From Solirubrobacterales bacterium (GTDB lineage Bacteria; Actinomycetota; Thermoleophilia; Solirubrobacterales; 70-9), in contig JASLJO010000051.1 of the NCBI GenBank assembly GCA_030152505.1, forward strand, positions 1 to 11,375: DNA of 11,375 bases, in the 5' to 3' direction. Position 1 is the stretch's first letter. Every line of letters begins with the position of its first letter. The position numbers and the translations under genes are program-made. The notes beneath the pieces were generated by a model. It had not been told where the DNA came from. It saw nothing but the letters and a program-made list of their open reading frames with translations, and searched no databases. This document shows positions 1 through 6,727 of the stretch, piece by piece.

Positions 1-23
1 TGAGATAGTCAGCAGCAACGAAT

Positions 24-58
24 CTGCATTTGGGCTCGCCCGACGCGCACAAATGCAG
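24..58. repeat. 9-bp perfect inverted repeat upstream of the first gene
   Basis: CTGCATTTG at 24-32 is the exact reverse complement of CAAATGCAG at 50-58, with a 17-nt spacer. It lies about 45 nt before the start codon of the lysine-rich gene. It could be an operator, or the weak terminator stem of a gene to the left; a short TTT follows the right arm, but that is too few Ts for a convincing intrinsic terminator. The rest of positions 1-102 shows nothing I recognise apart from the ribosome binding site of the next gene. Confidence 0.4.
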
Positions 59-102
59 TTTCGCCGTCCGATTCCTCGCAGCGAGACAGGAGGCAACTGA
101 GA

Positions 103-546
103 ATGGCCGCGAAAAACCAGTCGTCCGGCAAAGCGACGAAAAAAACGAAAGCCGGGACGCGCGCCAAAAAAGCGTCCGCTCGTAAACCCGCCACGAAAAA
201 AGCGAAACCGAAACGCAAAGCGACGGAAAAATCCGTCGGCGGCACGACCGGTCTCGACAAGAGCGTCGAGCAGTTCCGCGAGAGCCTCGAACACAGCGTC
301 ACCCTCAGCCGCGACCGTCTGCATGAAGTCGTCGACGACGCGGTCAAGCGCGGACGGATGACTCGCGGCGACGCCGAGAAGATGGTCTCCGAATTGCTCA
401 AGCGCGGCCGCAGGGAGGCGGACGGCCTGCTCAAAGAGCTCGAACGGCTGGTCAAACAGGCGCGCAAAGAGGTCGGCGGCCGCACCGCGCCAGTGCGCAA
501 ACAGGCGACCCAGGCGGCACGGCGGGCGCGCAGGAAACTCGGCTAG
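103..546 (+). CDS. Lysine-rich basic protein, phasin-like or histone H1-like (147 aa)
   Basis: The ATG start is supported by an AGGAGG at 88-93 with a 9-nt spacer. Residues 1-48 are a low-complexity tail rich in Lys, Ala, Thr and Arg, resembling the (S/T/P)-K-A repeats of bacterial histone H1-like proteins. Residues 50-125 are predicted helical with heptad-like spacing (LDKSVEQFRESLEHSV, then DRLHEVVDDAVKRGRMT and AEKMVSELLKRGRREADGLLKELERL). The C-terminus from about 127 is again very basic. Charged helical repeats plus a Lys/Ala-rich tail are the layout of phasin/PhaF-type granule or nucleoid-associated proteins, but I see no diagnostic motif, so DNA binding is inferred from charge only. 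All 14 Lys codons in the tail are AAA in an otherwise GC-rich setting. The methyltransferase gene begins 17 bp downstream and may be cotranscribed. Confidence 0.6.
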   Translation: MAAKNQSSGKATKKTKAGTRAKKASARKPATKKAKPKRKATEKSVGGTTGLDKSVEQFRESLEHSVTLSRDRLHEVVDDAVKRGRMTRGDAEKMVSELLKRGRREADGLLKELERLVKQARKEVGGRTAPVRKQATQAARRARRKLG

Positions 547-563
547 CGGGTGGCGGGGAGTCT

Positions 564-1967
564 TTGTCGTCCATAGAGCAACAGACACGCCCCGCGGGCT
601 CCCGTCCACACAAAGGAGAGCTGCTCGAGGTTGAGGTCGACTCGCTCGCCTTCGGCGGCCGCGGCGTCGCCCGGGTCGACGGATATGTCGTCTTCGTCGC
701 CGGCGGCCTGCCAGGCGACCTGGTGCGGGCCGAAGTCACCAAGCCGAAGAAGCGCTTCGCTGAGGCGCGGGCGGTCGAGCTGCTGCGCCCCGGCGCCGAC
801 CGCGTCACCGACAGCTGCCGGCACGAAGGCGAGCCCTGCCCTGGAGCCCCGTGGCAGGGCCTCGATTACGAGCGCCAGCTGGTTGAGAAGCGCGCCCAGG
901 TTGACGAGGCGCTGCGGCGGATCGGTGGCCTCGACGGCTTTGAGCTCGAGGAGATCGAGCCGGCGCTGGAGCAGTGGCGCTACCGCAACAAGCTCGAATA
1001 CTCCTTCGGCCCGGGGGAGGACGGGACGGTGCTCGGCTTCCACGCCAGCGGCCGCTGGGACCTGGTGATCGGCGTCGAGGACTGCCTGCTGGCCTCCGAG
1101 CGCGGCAACGCCGCCCGCAACGAGGTGCGCCGCTGGGCGCGTGAGGAGGACATCGCCCCCTACGACCGCCGGGCCGGGACCGGCGTGCTCTGCAACCTCG
1201 CGGTGCGCGAAGGACGACGAACCAGCCAGATGCAGACGCGCCTCGTCACCACAGCGAAACGCTTCCCCAAGCCGCCGGTCGACCTGCACACGGTGATCGA
1301 GGACGGCTCGGGCGGCAGCGAGGGCCCGACAGGCGTGCTCGGCGAGGAGCGGCTGCGCGAGCGGCTCTGCGGACTCGACTTCGAGATGTCCCACAACGCC
1401 TTCTTCCAGACCAACACCGAGATGGCCGAGCGGCTCTACGCCGTCGCCGCCGAGTACGCCGGCCTCGGCGGCGGCGAGCGGCTCTTCGACCTCTACTGCG
1501 GGATCGGCACGATCGGCCTGACGATGGCGGCCCGCGCGGGAGAGGTCTGGGGCCTGGAGCTCGTCCCCGAGGCGATCGCCGACGCCGAGAGCAACGCCGA
1601 GCGCAACGGAATCGAGAACGCCCGCTTCATGGCCGGCAGTGCACGCACCGGCGTGCGACCGCTGCTGGAGGAGGCGGGCAAGCCCGACGTGATCGTGCTC
1701 GACCCGCCCCGCGCTGGGCTCTCGCAGAAGATCGTCCGCCGTGTGCTCGAGTGCGAGGCGAAGCGGATCGTCTACGTCTCCTGCAACCCGACCACGCTGG
1801 CCCCGAACGCGGCGCAGCTGGTCGAGGCGGGCTATACCCTGCGCCGGGTGAGGCCGGTCGACATGTTCCCCCAGACCCCACACATCGAGTGCGTGGCGCT
1901 CTTCGACCGAGAACAAACCGCCACCTCCTCCGCTTCGCGTCCGGGGGCGGCGGGAGGCGGTAGCTGA
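564..1967 (+). CDS. TrmA/RlmD-family RNA (uracil-C5) methyltransferase
   Basis: SAM-dependent enzyme that would methylate uridine C5 in 23S rRNA (RlmD/RlmCD-type) or tRNA; the target cannot be decided from sequence. The start is a TTG three bases after GGGGAG, a close spacing, and no better in-frame start is visible. A TRAM-like RNA-binding domain covers residues 18-75. The methyltransferase domain has the SAM motif FDLYCGIGTIG (308-318), FFQTN (280-284), DPPRAG (380-385), the nucleophile Cys407 in VSCNPTT, and the general-base Glu442 in HIEC. The [4Fe-4S] site of RlmD is only partly kept: Cys85, Cys92 and Cys174 are present, but the expected third cysteine is Ala95 (CPGAPWQ). At 467 aa it is near the family's usual size. 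Its stop shares one base with the next start (TGATG). Confidence 0.93.
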   Translation: MSSIEQQTRPAGSRPHKGELLEVEVDSLAFGGRGVARVDGYVVFVAGGLPGDLVRAEVTKPKKRFAEARAVELLRPGADRVTDSCRHEGEPCPGAPWQGLDYERQLVEKRAQVDEALRRIGGLDGFELEEIEPALEQWRYRNKLEYSFGPGEDGTVLGFHASGRWDLVIGVEDCLLASERGNAARNEVRRWAREEDIAPYDRRAGTGVLCNLAVREGRRTSQMQTRLVTTAKRFPKPPVDLHTVIEDGSGGSEGPTGVLGEERLRERLCGLDFEMSHNAFFQTNTEMAERLYAVAAEYAGLGGGERLFDLYCGIGTIGLTMAARAGEVWGLELVPEAIADAESNAERNGIENARFMAGSARTGVRPLLEEAGKPDVIVLDPPRAGLSQKIVRRVLECEAKRIVYVSCNPTTLAPNAAQLVEAGYTLRRVRPVDMFPQTPHIECVALFDREQTATSSASRPGAAGGGS

Positions 1968-2743
1968 TGCCGCGCGGCTTCGGCGTCGCCGCCGGACTCG
2001 ACCCCGAGGTGGCGCGGCCACTGGCGGCGCGCTGCGCCGAGCTGGGCTACGACTCGATCTGGTCCAACGACCATCCCGGCGCCAAGGGACTGGAGACGCT
2101 TGCCGAGTTTGCGGCCGCCGCTCCCGAGCTCGAGCTCGGCGTCGCCGTGATCGCGCTCGACCGCACCCCGCCGCAGGAGATCGCGGCCGACATCGAGCGG
2201 CTCGGCCTCGACCCCTCGAAGCTCTGGCTCGGCGTCGGCGCCGGCTTCTCCGAGAAGCCGCTGACGCGGATGCGCGAGTCGCTGCCCGAGCTGCGCGAGT
2301 CGCTGCCCGGCATCCGCCTCGTCCTCGCCGCGATGGGTCCGAAGATGTGCGCCCTGGCAGGCGCCGAGTTCGACGGTGCCTTCTTCAACTGGATGACCCC
2401 CGAGTTCGCCGCCCAAGCGCGACTCCAGGTCGAAGCCGGCGCCAAGCAGGCAGGGCGCGAGTGTCCGCCGGTCTTCGGCTACGTCCGCACCGCCGTCGGC
2501 CCCGACGCCGCCGAGCGCCTCGCCAAGGAGGAGTCCTTCTACCGCGACCTCCACGCCGGCTACCGCAACCACTTCGACCGTCTGGCCGAGCCCGAGGGCA
2601 CCGTAGGCGTGGCGGCCGCCGACAGCGACACAGCCCGCAAGCGCCTCGCCTCCTATACCGCTCTAGACACGGTGGTCGTTCGAGGCCTCGCATCGGCGAC
2701 CGCGGAGGCGATGACCTCCGTCGCAACTGCGGCGGCCCCGTAG
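1967..2743 (+). CDS. Luciferase-like (LLM) flavin/F420-dependent oxidoreductase, short form
   Basis: A TIM-barrel oxidoreductase of the bacterial luciferase/F420-dependent superfamily, probably using F420 or FMN; the substrate is unknown. Family-typical segments include AELGYDSIWSNDHPG (24-38), ELELGVAVIALDRTPPQEIA (54-73), the strand KLWLGVGAG (85-93) and AAMGPKMCALAGAEFDGAFF (121-140), in the place where the family usually has GxxP..L.LAG..ADG. At 258 aa it is shorter than the usual 300-350 aa, with a reduced barrel between the LGVGAG strand and the AAMGPK strand. The ATG overlaps the methyltransferase stop by one base, and GGGAGG near 1953-1958 inside that gene serves as ribosome binding site, so translation is likely coupled. 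Residues 104-117 contain a small tandem duplication, RESLPEL/RESLPGI. The stop codon touches the long inverted repeat. Confidence 0.88.
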   Translation: MPRGFGVAAGLDPEVARPLAARCAELGYDSIWSNDHPGAKGLETLAEFAAAAPELELGVAVIALDRTPPQEIAADIERLGLDPSKLWLGVGAGFSEKPLTRMRESLPELRESLPGIRLVLAAMGPKMCALAGAEFDGAFFNWMTPEFAAQARLQVEAGAKQAGRECPPVFGYVRTAVGPDAAERLAKEESFYRDLHAGYRNHFDRLAEPEGTVGVAAADSDTARKRLASYTALDTVVVRGLASATAEAMTSVATAAAP

Positions 2744-2847
2744 AGGGACGGGGTGCCCCTCTCCCGGAAACTCAAGAAACCACGCCTGAACCCAGACCCA
2801 CGCCCCAGCTGCGCGACGGTTTCCGGGAGAGGGGCACCCCGTCCCTC
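2743..2847. repeat. Perfect 29-bp inverted repeat filling a convergent intergenic gap
   Basis: The left arm at 2743-2771 begins GAGGGACGGGGTG, and the right arm at 2819-2847 is its exact reverse complement, ending CACCCCGTCCCTC. A 47-nt spacer (2772-2818) separates them. The left arm starts on the last base of the oxidoreductase stop codon, and the right arm ends 13 bp before the stop of the leftward UDG-like gene. In RNA from either strand this would form a 29-bp GC-rich stem. No T-tract follows on either side, so it is not a classical intrinsic terminator; it could still block convergent transcription, stabilise 3' ends, or be a REP/MITE-like dispersed repeat. Confidence 0.9.
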
Positions 2848-2859
2848 CCACCCCGCTAG

Positions 2860-3522
2860 CTAGTACGGCGGCAGGTCCTCGTACCAGTCGCCGAGCGTCT
2901 TGAAGGAGCGCCAGAAACGCTGCTTGGCGCCCTCTTCGTCGAGCGATTCGTCGATGTCGGGGGTGTAGAGGGCGTCGATCGTCGGGGTGAAGGCCTGGAT
3001 CTCGGCTTCGCGCGGCTCGACCTCGCGCGACAGGGGGATCTTCAAGCCGTTGAGGACGCGCAACGCCGGTTCGCCCATGACGACGAGGATCTTCGGCTGG
3101 ACGATCGCCAGCTCCTCGACCAGGCGGCGCACGCACTCCTCGGCGGCGAGGTCGGGCTCGGCGATCGGGCACTTGACGCAGAGCGTTCCGTAGACGACCA
3201 GGGGGTCGATCCCCAGCCGTTTGAAGCTTTTCATCAGTGCGTTGCCGGCCCGGCCGTAGAAGGCGACGCCCTCTTCGATCTCGGCGACGCCGGGGGCGTG
3301 CTTGAGCATGAAGACGTCGGCCTGCGGGTGGCCGGAGCCCAGCACCGGCATCAGCTTGCCGCGCGGGCAGTGCGGGCAATCCTGCAGCTCGTGGGTCAGC
3401 TGGTTGAGCTCGCGGATCGCGCGCTCCAGATACTTCTCTCTGATCTCGTCGTCGGTCGCCGGCACGCTGGACGATCTCTTTGACGGGCCGCCCGCGCTTC
3501 CTTTCGCCTGCGCCTTCTGCAT
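2860..3522 (-). CDS. Divergent family-4-like uracil-DNA glycosylase superfamily protein with [4Fe-4S] cysteines
   Basis: The fold and cysteine pattern match [4Fe-4S] uracil-DNA glycosylases: CPHC (Cys49, Cys52), then VKC (Cys118) and EEC (Cys130), with an extra Cys115. FYGRAGNALMKSFKRLGI (88-105) matches the family segment F.GKAG.LL...L...GI, and PKILVVMGEPALRVLNG (143-159) matches the strand IVPLGA.A...LG. The catalytic motifs are altered: the usual GE.PG.EE reads KHAPGVAEIEE (74-84), and no HPS motif exists near the C-terminus, where FTPTIDALYTPDID (178-191) stands instead. Excision activity is therefore uncertain. The first 25 residues are a basic Ser/Gly-rich tail. The ATG overlaps the stop of the PHP fusion gene by one base (TGATG), so the two are likely cotranslated; a GCAAGAGC just before it offers only a weak ribosome binding site. 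Confidence 0.85.
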   Translation of the reverse strand: MQKAQAKGSAGGPSKRSSSVPATDDEIREKYLERAIRELNQLTHELQDCPHCPRGKLMPVLGSGHPQADVFMLKHAPGVAEIEEGVAFYGRAGNALMKSFKRLGIDPLVVYGTLCVKCPIAEPDLAAEECVRRLVEELAIVQPKILVVMGEPALRVLNGLKIPLSREVEPREAEIQAFTPTIDALYTPDIDESLDEEGAKQRFWRSFKTLGDWYEDLPPY

Positions 3523-4814
3523 CAGCTCTTGCTCGCCCGCCCGCCGACCGAGCGGCGTTTCTTCCGCGGCCGGCCGCCGCGCACCGGCTTGGCGTCGGGA
3601 ACGCTGCGCTTCGCCGCCTTCGGCCGGCCGGTCGTCTGCAACAGCTTCAGCGCCTGCACGTAGACGAGGTTCTTGTGCTTGCGGACGATGTCGGCGTCGC
3701 GCATCGCCTCGAGGAACTCCGCCGGCCCGTCGAAGTCGTGGATCCGCACCCGCACGCTGCCGAGACCCTGGGCGACGTGGCTGTCCGAACCGGCGCCGGG
3801 GACGATCCGGTACTTGCGGGCGAAGCGCTCGGCCTCCTCGTTGAAGGCGGTGAGCGCCACCCGCGGGTTGAAGACCTCGAGGATGTCGATCTCCTCGACG
3901 ATGTCGAGCAGATGCTCGTAGTCGGGCACCGAGTGGAAGCGGTCGAAGGGATGGGGAACGTAGACGAGGCCGCCCTGTGCGCGGATCGCGGCGATCGTCT
4001 CCTCCATCGTCATCCCCTTGGGGATCTTCTCCTCGAGGAAGAGCCCGATCACCTCGCCCTGCTCGGCCGTCTTCACCTCCTCGGCGACGATCACCTTGAT
4101 GTCGCCCATCTCGGCCGCGATCCGGCGCGCCTCCAGGGCGCCGGAGACCTCGTTGTGGTCGGTGATCGCAATCGCGTCGAGGCCACGGTCGCGGGCGGTC
4201 TCCAGCAGCACCTTCACCGGCGTCGCACAGTCGGGCGAGTGATCGGTGTGCATGTGCAGATCGACCTCGATCAGCGGCCGGGCGGCGATCCGCTCCTGCA
4301 CCTCGGGATCGCCCGCGGGATCGTGGCGGCGCGCGAGCAGGCGGCGGTAGATCGCCTCCAGCTCGTCTGCGACCGCTGCCCAGTCGCGGCCATCGCCCGC
4401 CGGCTCGACCAGCTCGTAGGGCCCGGGAAAGTAGCGCTCGAGCAGCTCGCCGGTGGCCGGCGCGGCGACGGAGCGCGCGTCCAACCGGCCGAAGAAGACC
4501 TCGACCAGCGGCCGCGCCACCTGGGTCGAGAGCACCCGCTCCTGCGGTTTGTGGAAGGTGGCGACGTTGAGCGAGTGGGAGTGGCGCAGCGCCGCCGAGG
4601 AGACGCTCGGTGCAAACGGCTCGTGGACGTGGACGATGTCCGGCGGCTCGGCGGCCAGCAACCGTTTGGTCGCGTCGCCGGCGTAGAGCCTCAGCACCTC
4701 GTGCCCGCGCCGCTCCAGCTCCTCGGAGACCCGACCGGCGAACTCGTTGACCGGGTTGCTCGTGCCGCGCCTATGAGGCGTGACCTGGGCTATCGAGAGC
4801 GGCTCAGGAGCCAA
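3522..4814 (-). CDS. PimA-like N-terminal domain fused to a PHP metal-dependent phosphoesterase domain
   Basis: Two parts are visible. Residues 7-160 resemble the N-terminal domain of GT4 mannosyltransferases, closest by eye to mycobacterial PimA: DIVHVHEPFAPSVSSAAL (59-76) and NVATFH (83-88) line up with PimA's HLHEPNAPSLS and VATFH. At about residue 138 the sequence passes directly into DWAAVADELEAIYRRLL (144-160), which resembles PimA's C-terminal helix. The nucleotide-sugar-binding Rossmann domain, with its E-x7-E, is absent, and so is the N-terminal glycine-rich loop. Residues 182-375 are a PHP domain with the metal ligands in place: DLHMHTDHSPD (185-195), ITDHNEVSG (217-225), Glu246, PHPFD (287-291) and GSDSH (342-346). 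The last 35 residues are very basic. The start is a TTG that overlaps the end of ino1 by 11 bp; no ATG is available, and beta-strand 1 begins at once. Hydrolytic activity is likely; its substrate is unknown. Confidence 0.9.
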   Translation of the reverse strand: MAPEPLSIAQVTPHRRGTSNPVNEFAGRVSEELERRGHEVLRLYAGDATKRLLAAEPPDIVHVHEPFAPSVSSAALRHSHSLNVATFHKPQERVLSTQVARPLVEVFFGRLDARSVAAPATGELLERYFPGPYELVEPAGDGRDWAAVADELEAIYRRLLARRHDPAGDPEVQERIAARPLIEVDLHMHTDHSPDCATPVKVLLETARDRGLDAIAITDHNEVSGALEARRIAAEMGDIKVIVAEEVKTAEQGEVIGLFLEEKIPKGMTMEETIAAIRAQGGLVYVPHPFDRFHSVPDYEHLLDIVEEIDILEVFNPRVALTAFNEEAERFARKYRIVPGAGSDSHVAQGLGSVRVRIHDFDGPAEFLEAMRDADIVRKHKNLVYVQALKLLQTTGRPKAAKRSVPDAKPVRGGRPRKKRRSVGGRASKS

Positions 4815-5952
4815 CGACCGCTTGAGATTTGCTCCGCGCGTGCTTGGCGATGAACTCCTCGGTCCGCTCGCGCGCCTCGTCGTCGGGCCGCTGGCTGTGC
4901 GGCGACTTCATCAGGTAGCTGGAGGGGCCGTCGAGCTGGCCGGCGATGCCGTTGTTGAGCGCCAGCTTGATGATCCGCACCGCGTCGATGACGACGCCGG
5001 CCGAGTTGGGCGAGTCCCAGACCTCGAGCTTGAGCTCGACGTTGAGCGGCACGTCGCCGAACGATTTGCCCTCGAGGCGGATGTGCGCCCACTTGCGGTC
5101 GGTCAGCCAGGCGACGTAGTCGGAGGGGCCGACGTGGACGTCCTCGGCGGGCAGCTCGTGGCCCATGATCGAGGTGACCGCATTGGTCTTCGAGATCTTC
5201 TTCGAGTCGAGCCGCTCGCGCTCGAGCATGTTGTAGAAGTCCATGTTGCCGCCGACGTTGAGCTGCGAGGTGCGCTCGACGCGCACACCGCGGTCGTGGA
5301 ACAGGCGGGCGAGCTGACGATGGACGATCGTGGCGCCGACCTGGGACTTGATGTCGTCGCCGATGATCGGCAGCCCGGCCTCTTCGAAGCGCTTGCCCCA
5401 GTAATCCTCGCGGGCGATGAAGACCGGCAGGCAGTTGACGAAGCCGACGCCGGCCTTGAGCGCCTGCTCGACGTACCACTTGGTCGCGTCCTCGGAGCCG
5501 ACCGGCAGGTAACAGACCAGCACGTCCGCCTTGGTCTGCTTGAGGATGCCGACGATGTCGGCGGTCTCCCCCGGCGCTTTGGTGATCTTCTCCTTGAGGT
5601 ACTTGCCGAGACCGTCATGGGTCATACCGCGCTCGACCTTGACTCCCAGCTCCGGCACGTCGGCGAACTTGATCGTGTCGTTCTGACCCGACCAGATCGC
5701 CTCGGAGAGGTCCTTGCCGACCTTCTCGCTGTCGATGTCGAAAGCGGCGACGAACTCGACGTCGCGGACGTGGTAGCCGCCGAGGTCGACGTGCATCAGG
5801 CCCGGCACTTCGTCACCCGGGTCGGCGTCCTTGTAGTACTGGACTCCCTGGATGAAGGAGTTGGCGCAGTTGCCGACGCCGACTATGGCGACGCGAACCC
5901 TGTCGTCCGTGTGGGCGGCGCCGTTGCCGCCTGCTCCGTTGGTCTCACTCAT
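4804..5952 (-). CDS. ino1: Inositol-1-phosphate synthase, actinobacterial type
   Basis: An NAD-dependent cytosolic enzyme that converts glucose-6-phosphate to 1D-myo-inositol-3-phosphate (also called L-myo-inositol-1-phosphate), the entry to inositol lipids and mycothiol. The NAD-binding glycine motif is VAIVGVGNCANS (21-32). Further family signatures are ADVLVCYLPVGSEDATKWY (142-160), NCLPVFIA (173-180), GDDIKSQVGATIVHR (198-212), LNVGGNMDFYNM (231-242), SDYVAWLTDRKWAHIRLEG (277-295) and WDSPNSAGVVIDAVR (312-326). At 382 aa it is close to the M. tuberculosis Ino1 length. I chose the ATG at 5952 because the acidic leader MSETNGAGG begins there and a GGAAGGAA lies 12 nt upstream; an in-frame ATG at 5997 adds 15 unlikely residues. 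It sits 63 bp after the phosphatidyltransferase gene and overlaps the PHP fusion by 11 bp. Confidence 0.96.
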   Translation of the reverse strand: MSETNGAGGNGAAHTDDRVRVAIVGVGNCANSFIQGVQYYKDADPGDEVPGLMHVDLGGYHVRDVEFVAAFDIDSEKVGKDLSEAIWSGQNDTIKFADVPELGVKVERGMTHDGLGKYLKEKITKAPGETADIVGILKQTKADVLVCYLPVGSEDATKWYVEQALKAGVGFVNCLPVFIAREDYWGKRFEEAGLPIIGDDIKSQVGATIVHRQLARLFHDRGVRVERTSQLNVGGNMDFYNMLERERLDSKKISKTNAVTSIMGHELPAEDVHVGPSDYVAWLTDRKWAHIRLEGKSFGDVPLNVELKLEVWDSPNSAGVVIDAVRIIKLALNNGIAGQLDGPSSYLMKSPHSQRPDDEARERTEEFIAKHARSKSQAVVGS

Positions 5953-6015
5953 TGAAGCTCTAAGTTCCTTCCTCGATCTGGCTGACTGGCAAAGCAAACC
6001 TGCGCGCGCGACTGG

Positions 6016-6681
6016 TTACAGCTCCGGCGGCCGCGGGGACTCCTTCAGAAGCTCGTTTCGGACGTGCCATACGCGCTGGATCGTCGTGACGATGGTCAGC
6101 GCCGCGATCACGTAGACCGCCGGGGCCAGGAGCTCGAAATCGCCGATCCCGGCGCCCTTGGCGAAGACCAAGCCGATGGAGAGTATGACTACCCGCACGG
6201 GACGCGTCGCCAACCCGACCTTGCACTCGACCCCGAGCGCCTCGGCACGCGCCCTCGTATAGGAGACCATCAGCGAGCCGAGTACGGCGACGACGCACAT
6301 CGCCGCGGCGAAATCGTCGCCGCTGGCGGCGAAGTAGCCGGCGACCGCGGCGAGCACGATCCCCTCCTCGATCCGGTCCAGGGTCGAGTCGAGAAAGGCG
6401 CCGAAGAGCGTCCCCTTGCCCGACATGCGCGAGTAGCGCCCGTCGAGCGTGTCCATCACCGAGCCGATGATGAAGGCGACCCCCGCGAGGAAGAAGAGAC
6501 GCTGGGTGACCAGCGCGGCGGCGATCAGATTGCCGATCAGGCCGGCGACCGAGATCGCGTTCGGCGTCAGCCGCGACTCGATCAGGCGTTCGCGCGCGTA
6601 GGCGCGAAGCTCCTGGCCGTTGCGCGGCTGGCGCCCGTTGCGGCGGCTGCTCGGGGCGCTCGGGGGCGCCGACGAATCCAT
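6016..6681 (-). CDS. CDP-alcohol phosphatidyltransferase, probable phosphatidylinositol phosphate synthase
   Basis: A membrane enzyme that would transfer the phosphatidyl group from CDP-diacylglycerol to inositol-1-phosphate. The CDP-alcohol motif D-x2-DG-x2-AR-x8-G-x3-D-x3-D lies at residues 77-102 with all aspartates present (DTLDGRYSR, then GAFLDSTLD); the usual Ala is Ser84. The segment SYTRARAEALG (140-150), followed by VGLATRPVRVVIL (155-167), matches the SY.KARAE and ERP.R elements of the PIP-synthase branch rather than those of PgsA or PssA. About five to six hydrophobic membrane segments follow a polar, basic N-terminus of 40 residues. The inositol assignment gains weight from ino1 directly downstream. 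No Shine-Dalgarno sequence precedes the ATG; the gene starts 46 bp after the PAP2 gene ends, so cotranscription is likely. Another polar head group cannot be excluded. Confidence 0.85.
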   Translation of the reverse strand: MDSSAPPSAPSSRRNGRQPRNGQELRAYARERLIESRLTPNAISVAGLIGNLIAAALVTQRLFFLAGVAFIIGSVMDTLDGRYSRMSGKGTLFGAFLDSTLDRIEEGIVLAAVAGYFAASGDDFAAAMCVVAVLGSLMVSYTRARAEALGVECKVGLATRPVRVVILSIGLVFAKGAGIGDFELLAPAVYVIAALTIVTTIQRVWHVRNELLKESPRPPEL

Positions 6682-6727
6682 TGATGGTGAGGCTAGACGA
6701 TCCGGTCCCGGACGGGGCCGCCTGTCC

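Noticed and set aside
543..2021. Long minus-strand open frame of 492 codons opposite the methyltransferase
   Set aside because: It lies antisense to a gene with clear catalytic motifs; GC-rich third positions keep the opposite frame open, and its translation has no recognisable domain.
2743..2847. Two 29-nt repeats of CRISPR-like length
   Set aside because: The copies are inverted rather than direct, only two exist, and no cas gene is nearby.
2347..2859. Plus-strand frame running through the inverted repeat
   Set aside because: It is Arg/Pro-rich, overlaps the oxidoreductase in another frame, and shows no motif or ribosome binding site.
3480..4853. Long plus-strand open frame of 457 codons opposite the PHP fusion
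   Set aside because: Its translation is low-complexity Arg/Leu/Val/Asp sequence, the usual mirror of a GC-rich gene; the minus strand carries the PHP motifs.
4780..5955. Long plus-strand open frame of 391 codons opposite ino1
   Set aside because: Antisense shadow of a certain ino1 gene, with no domain of its own.
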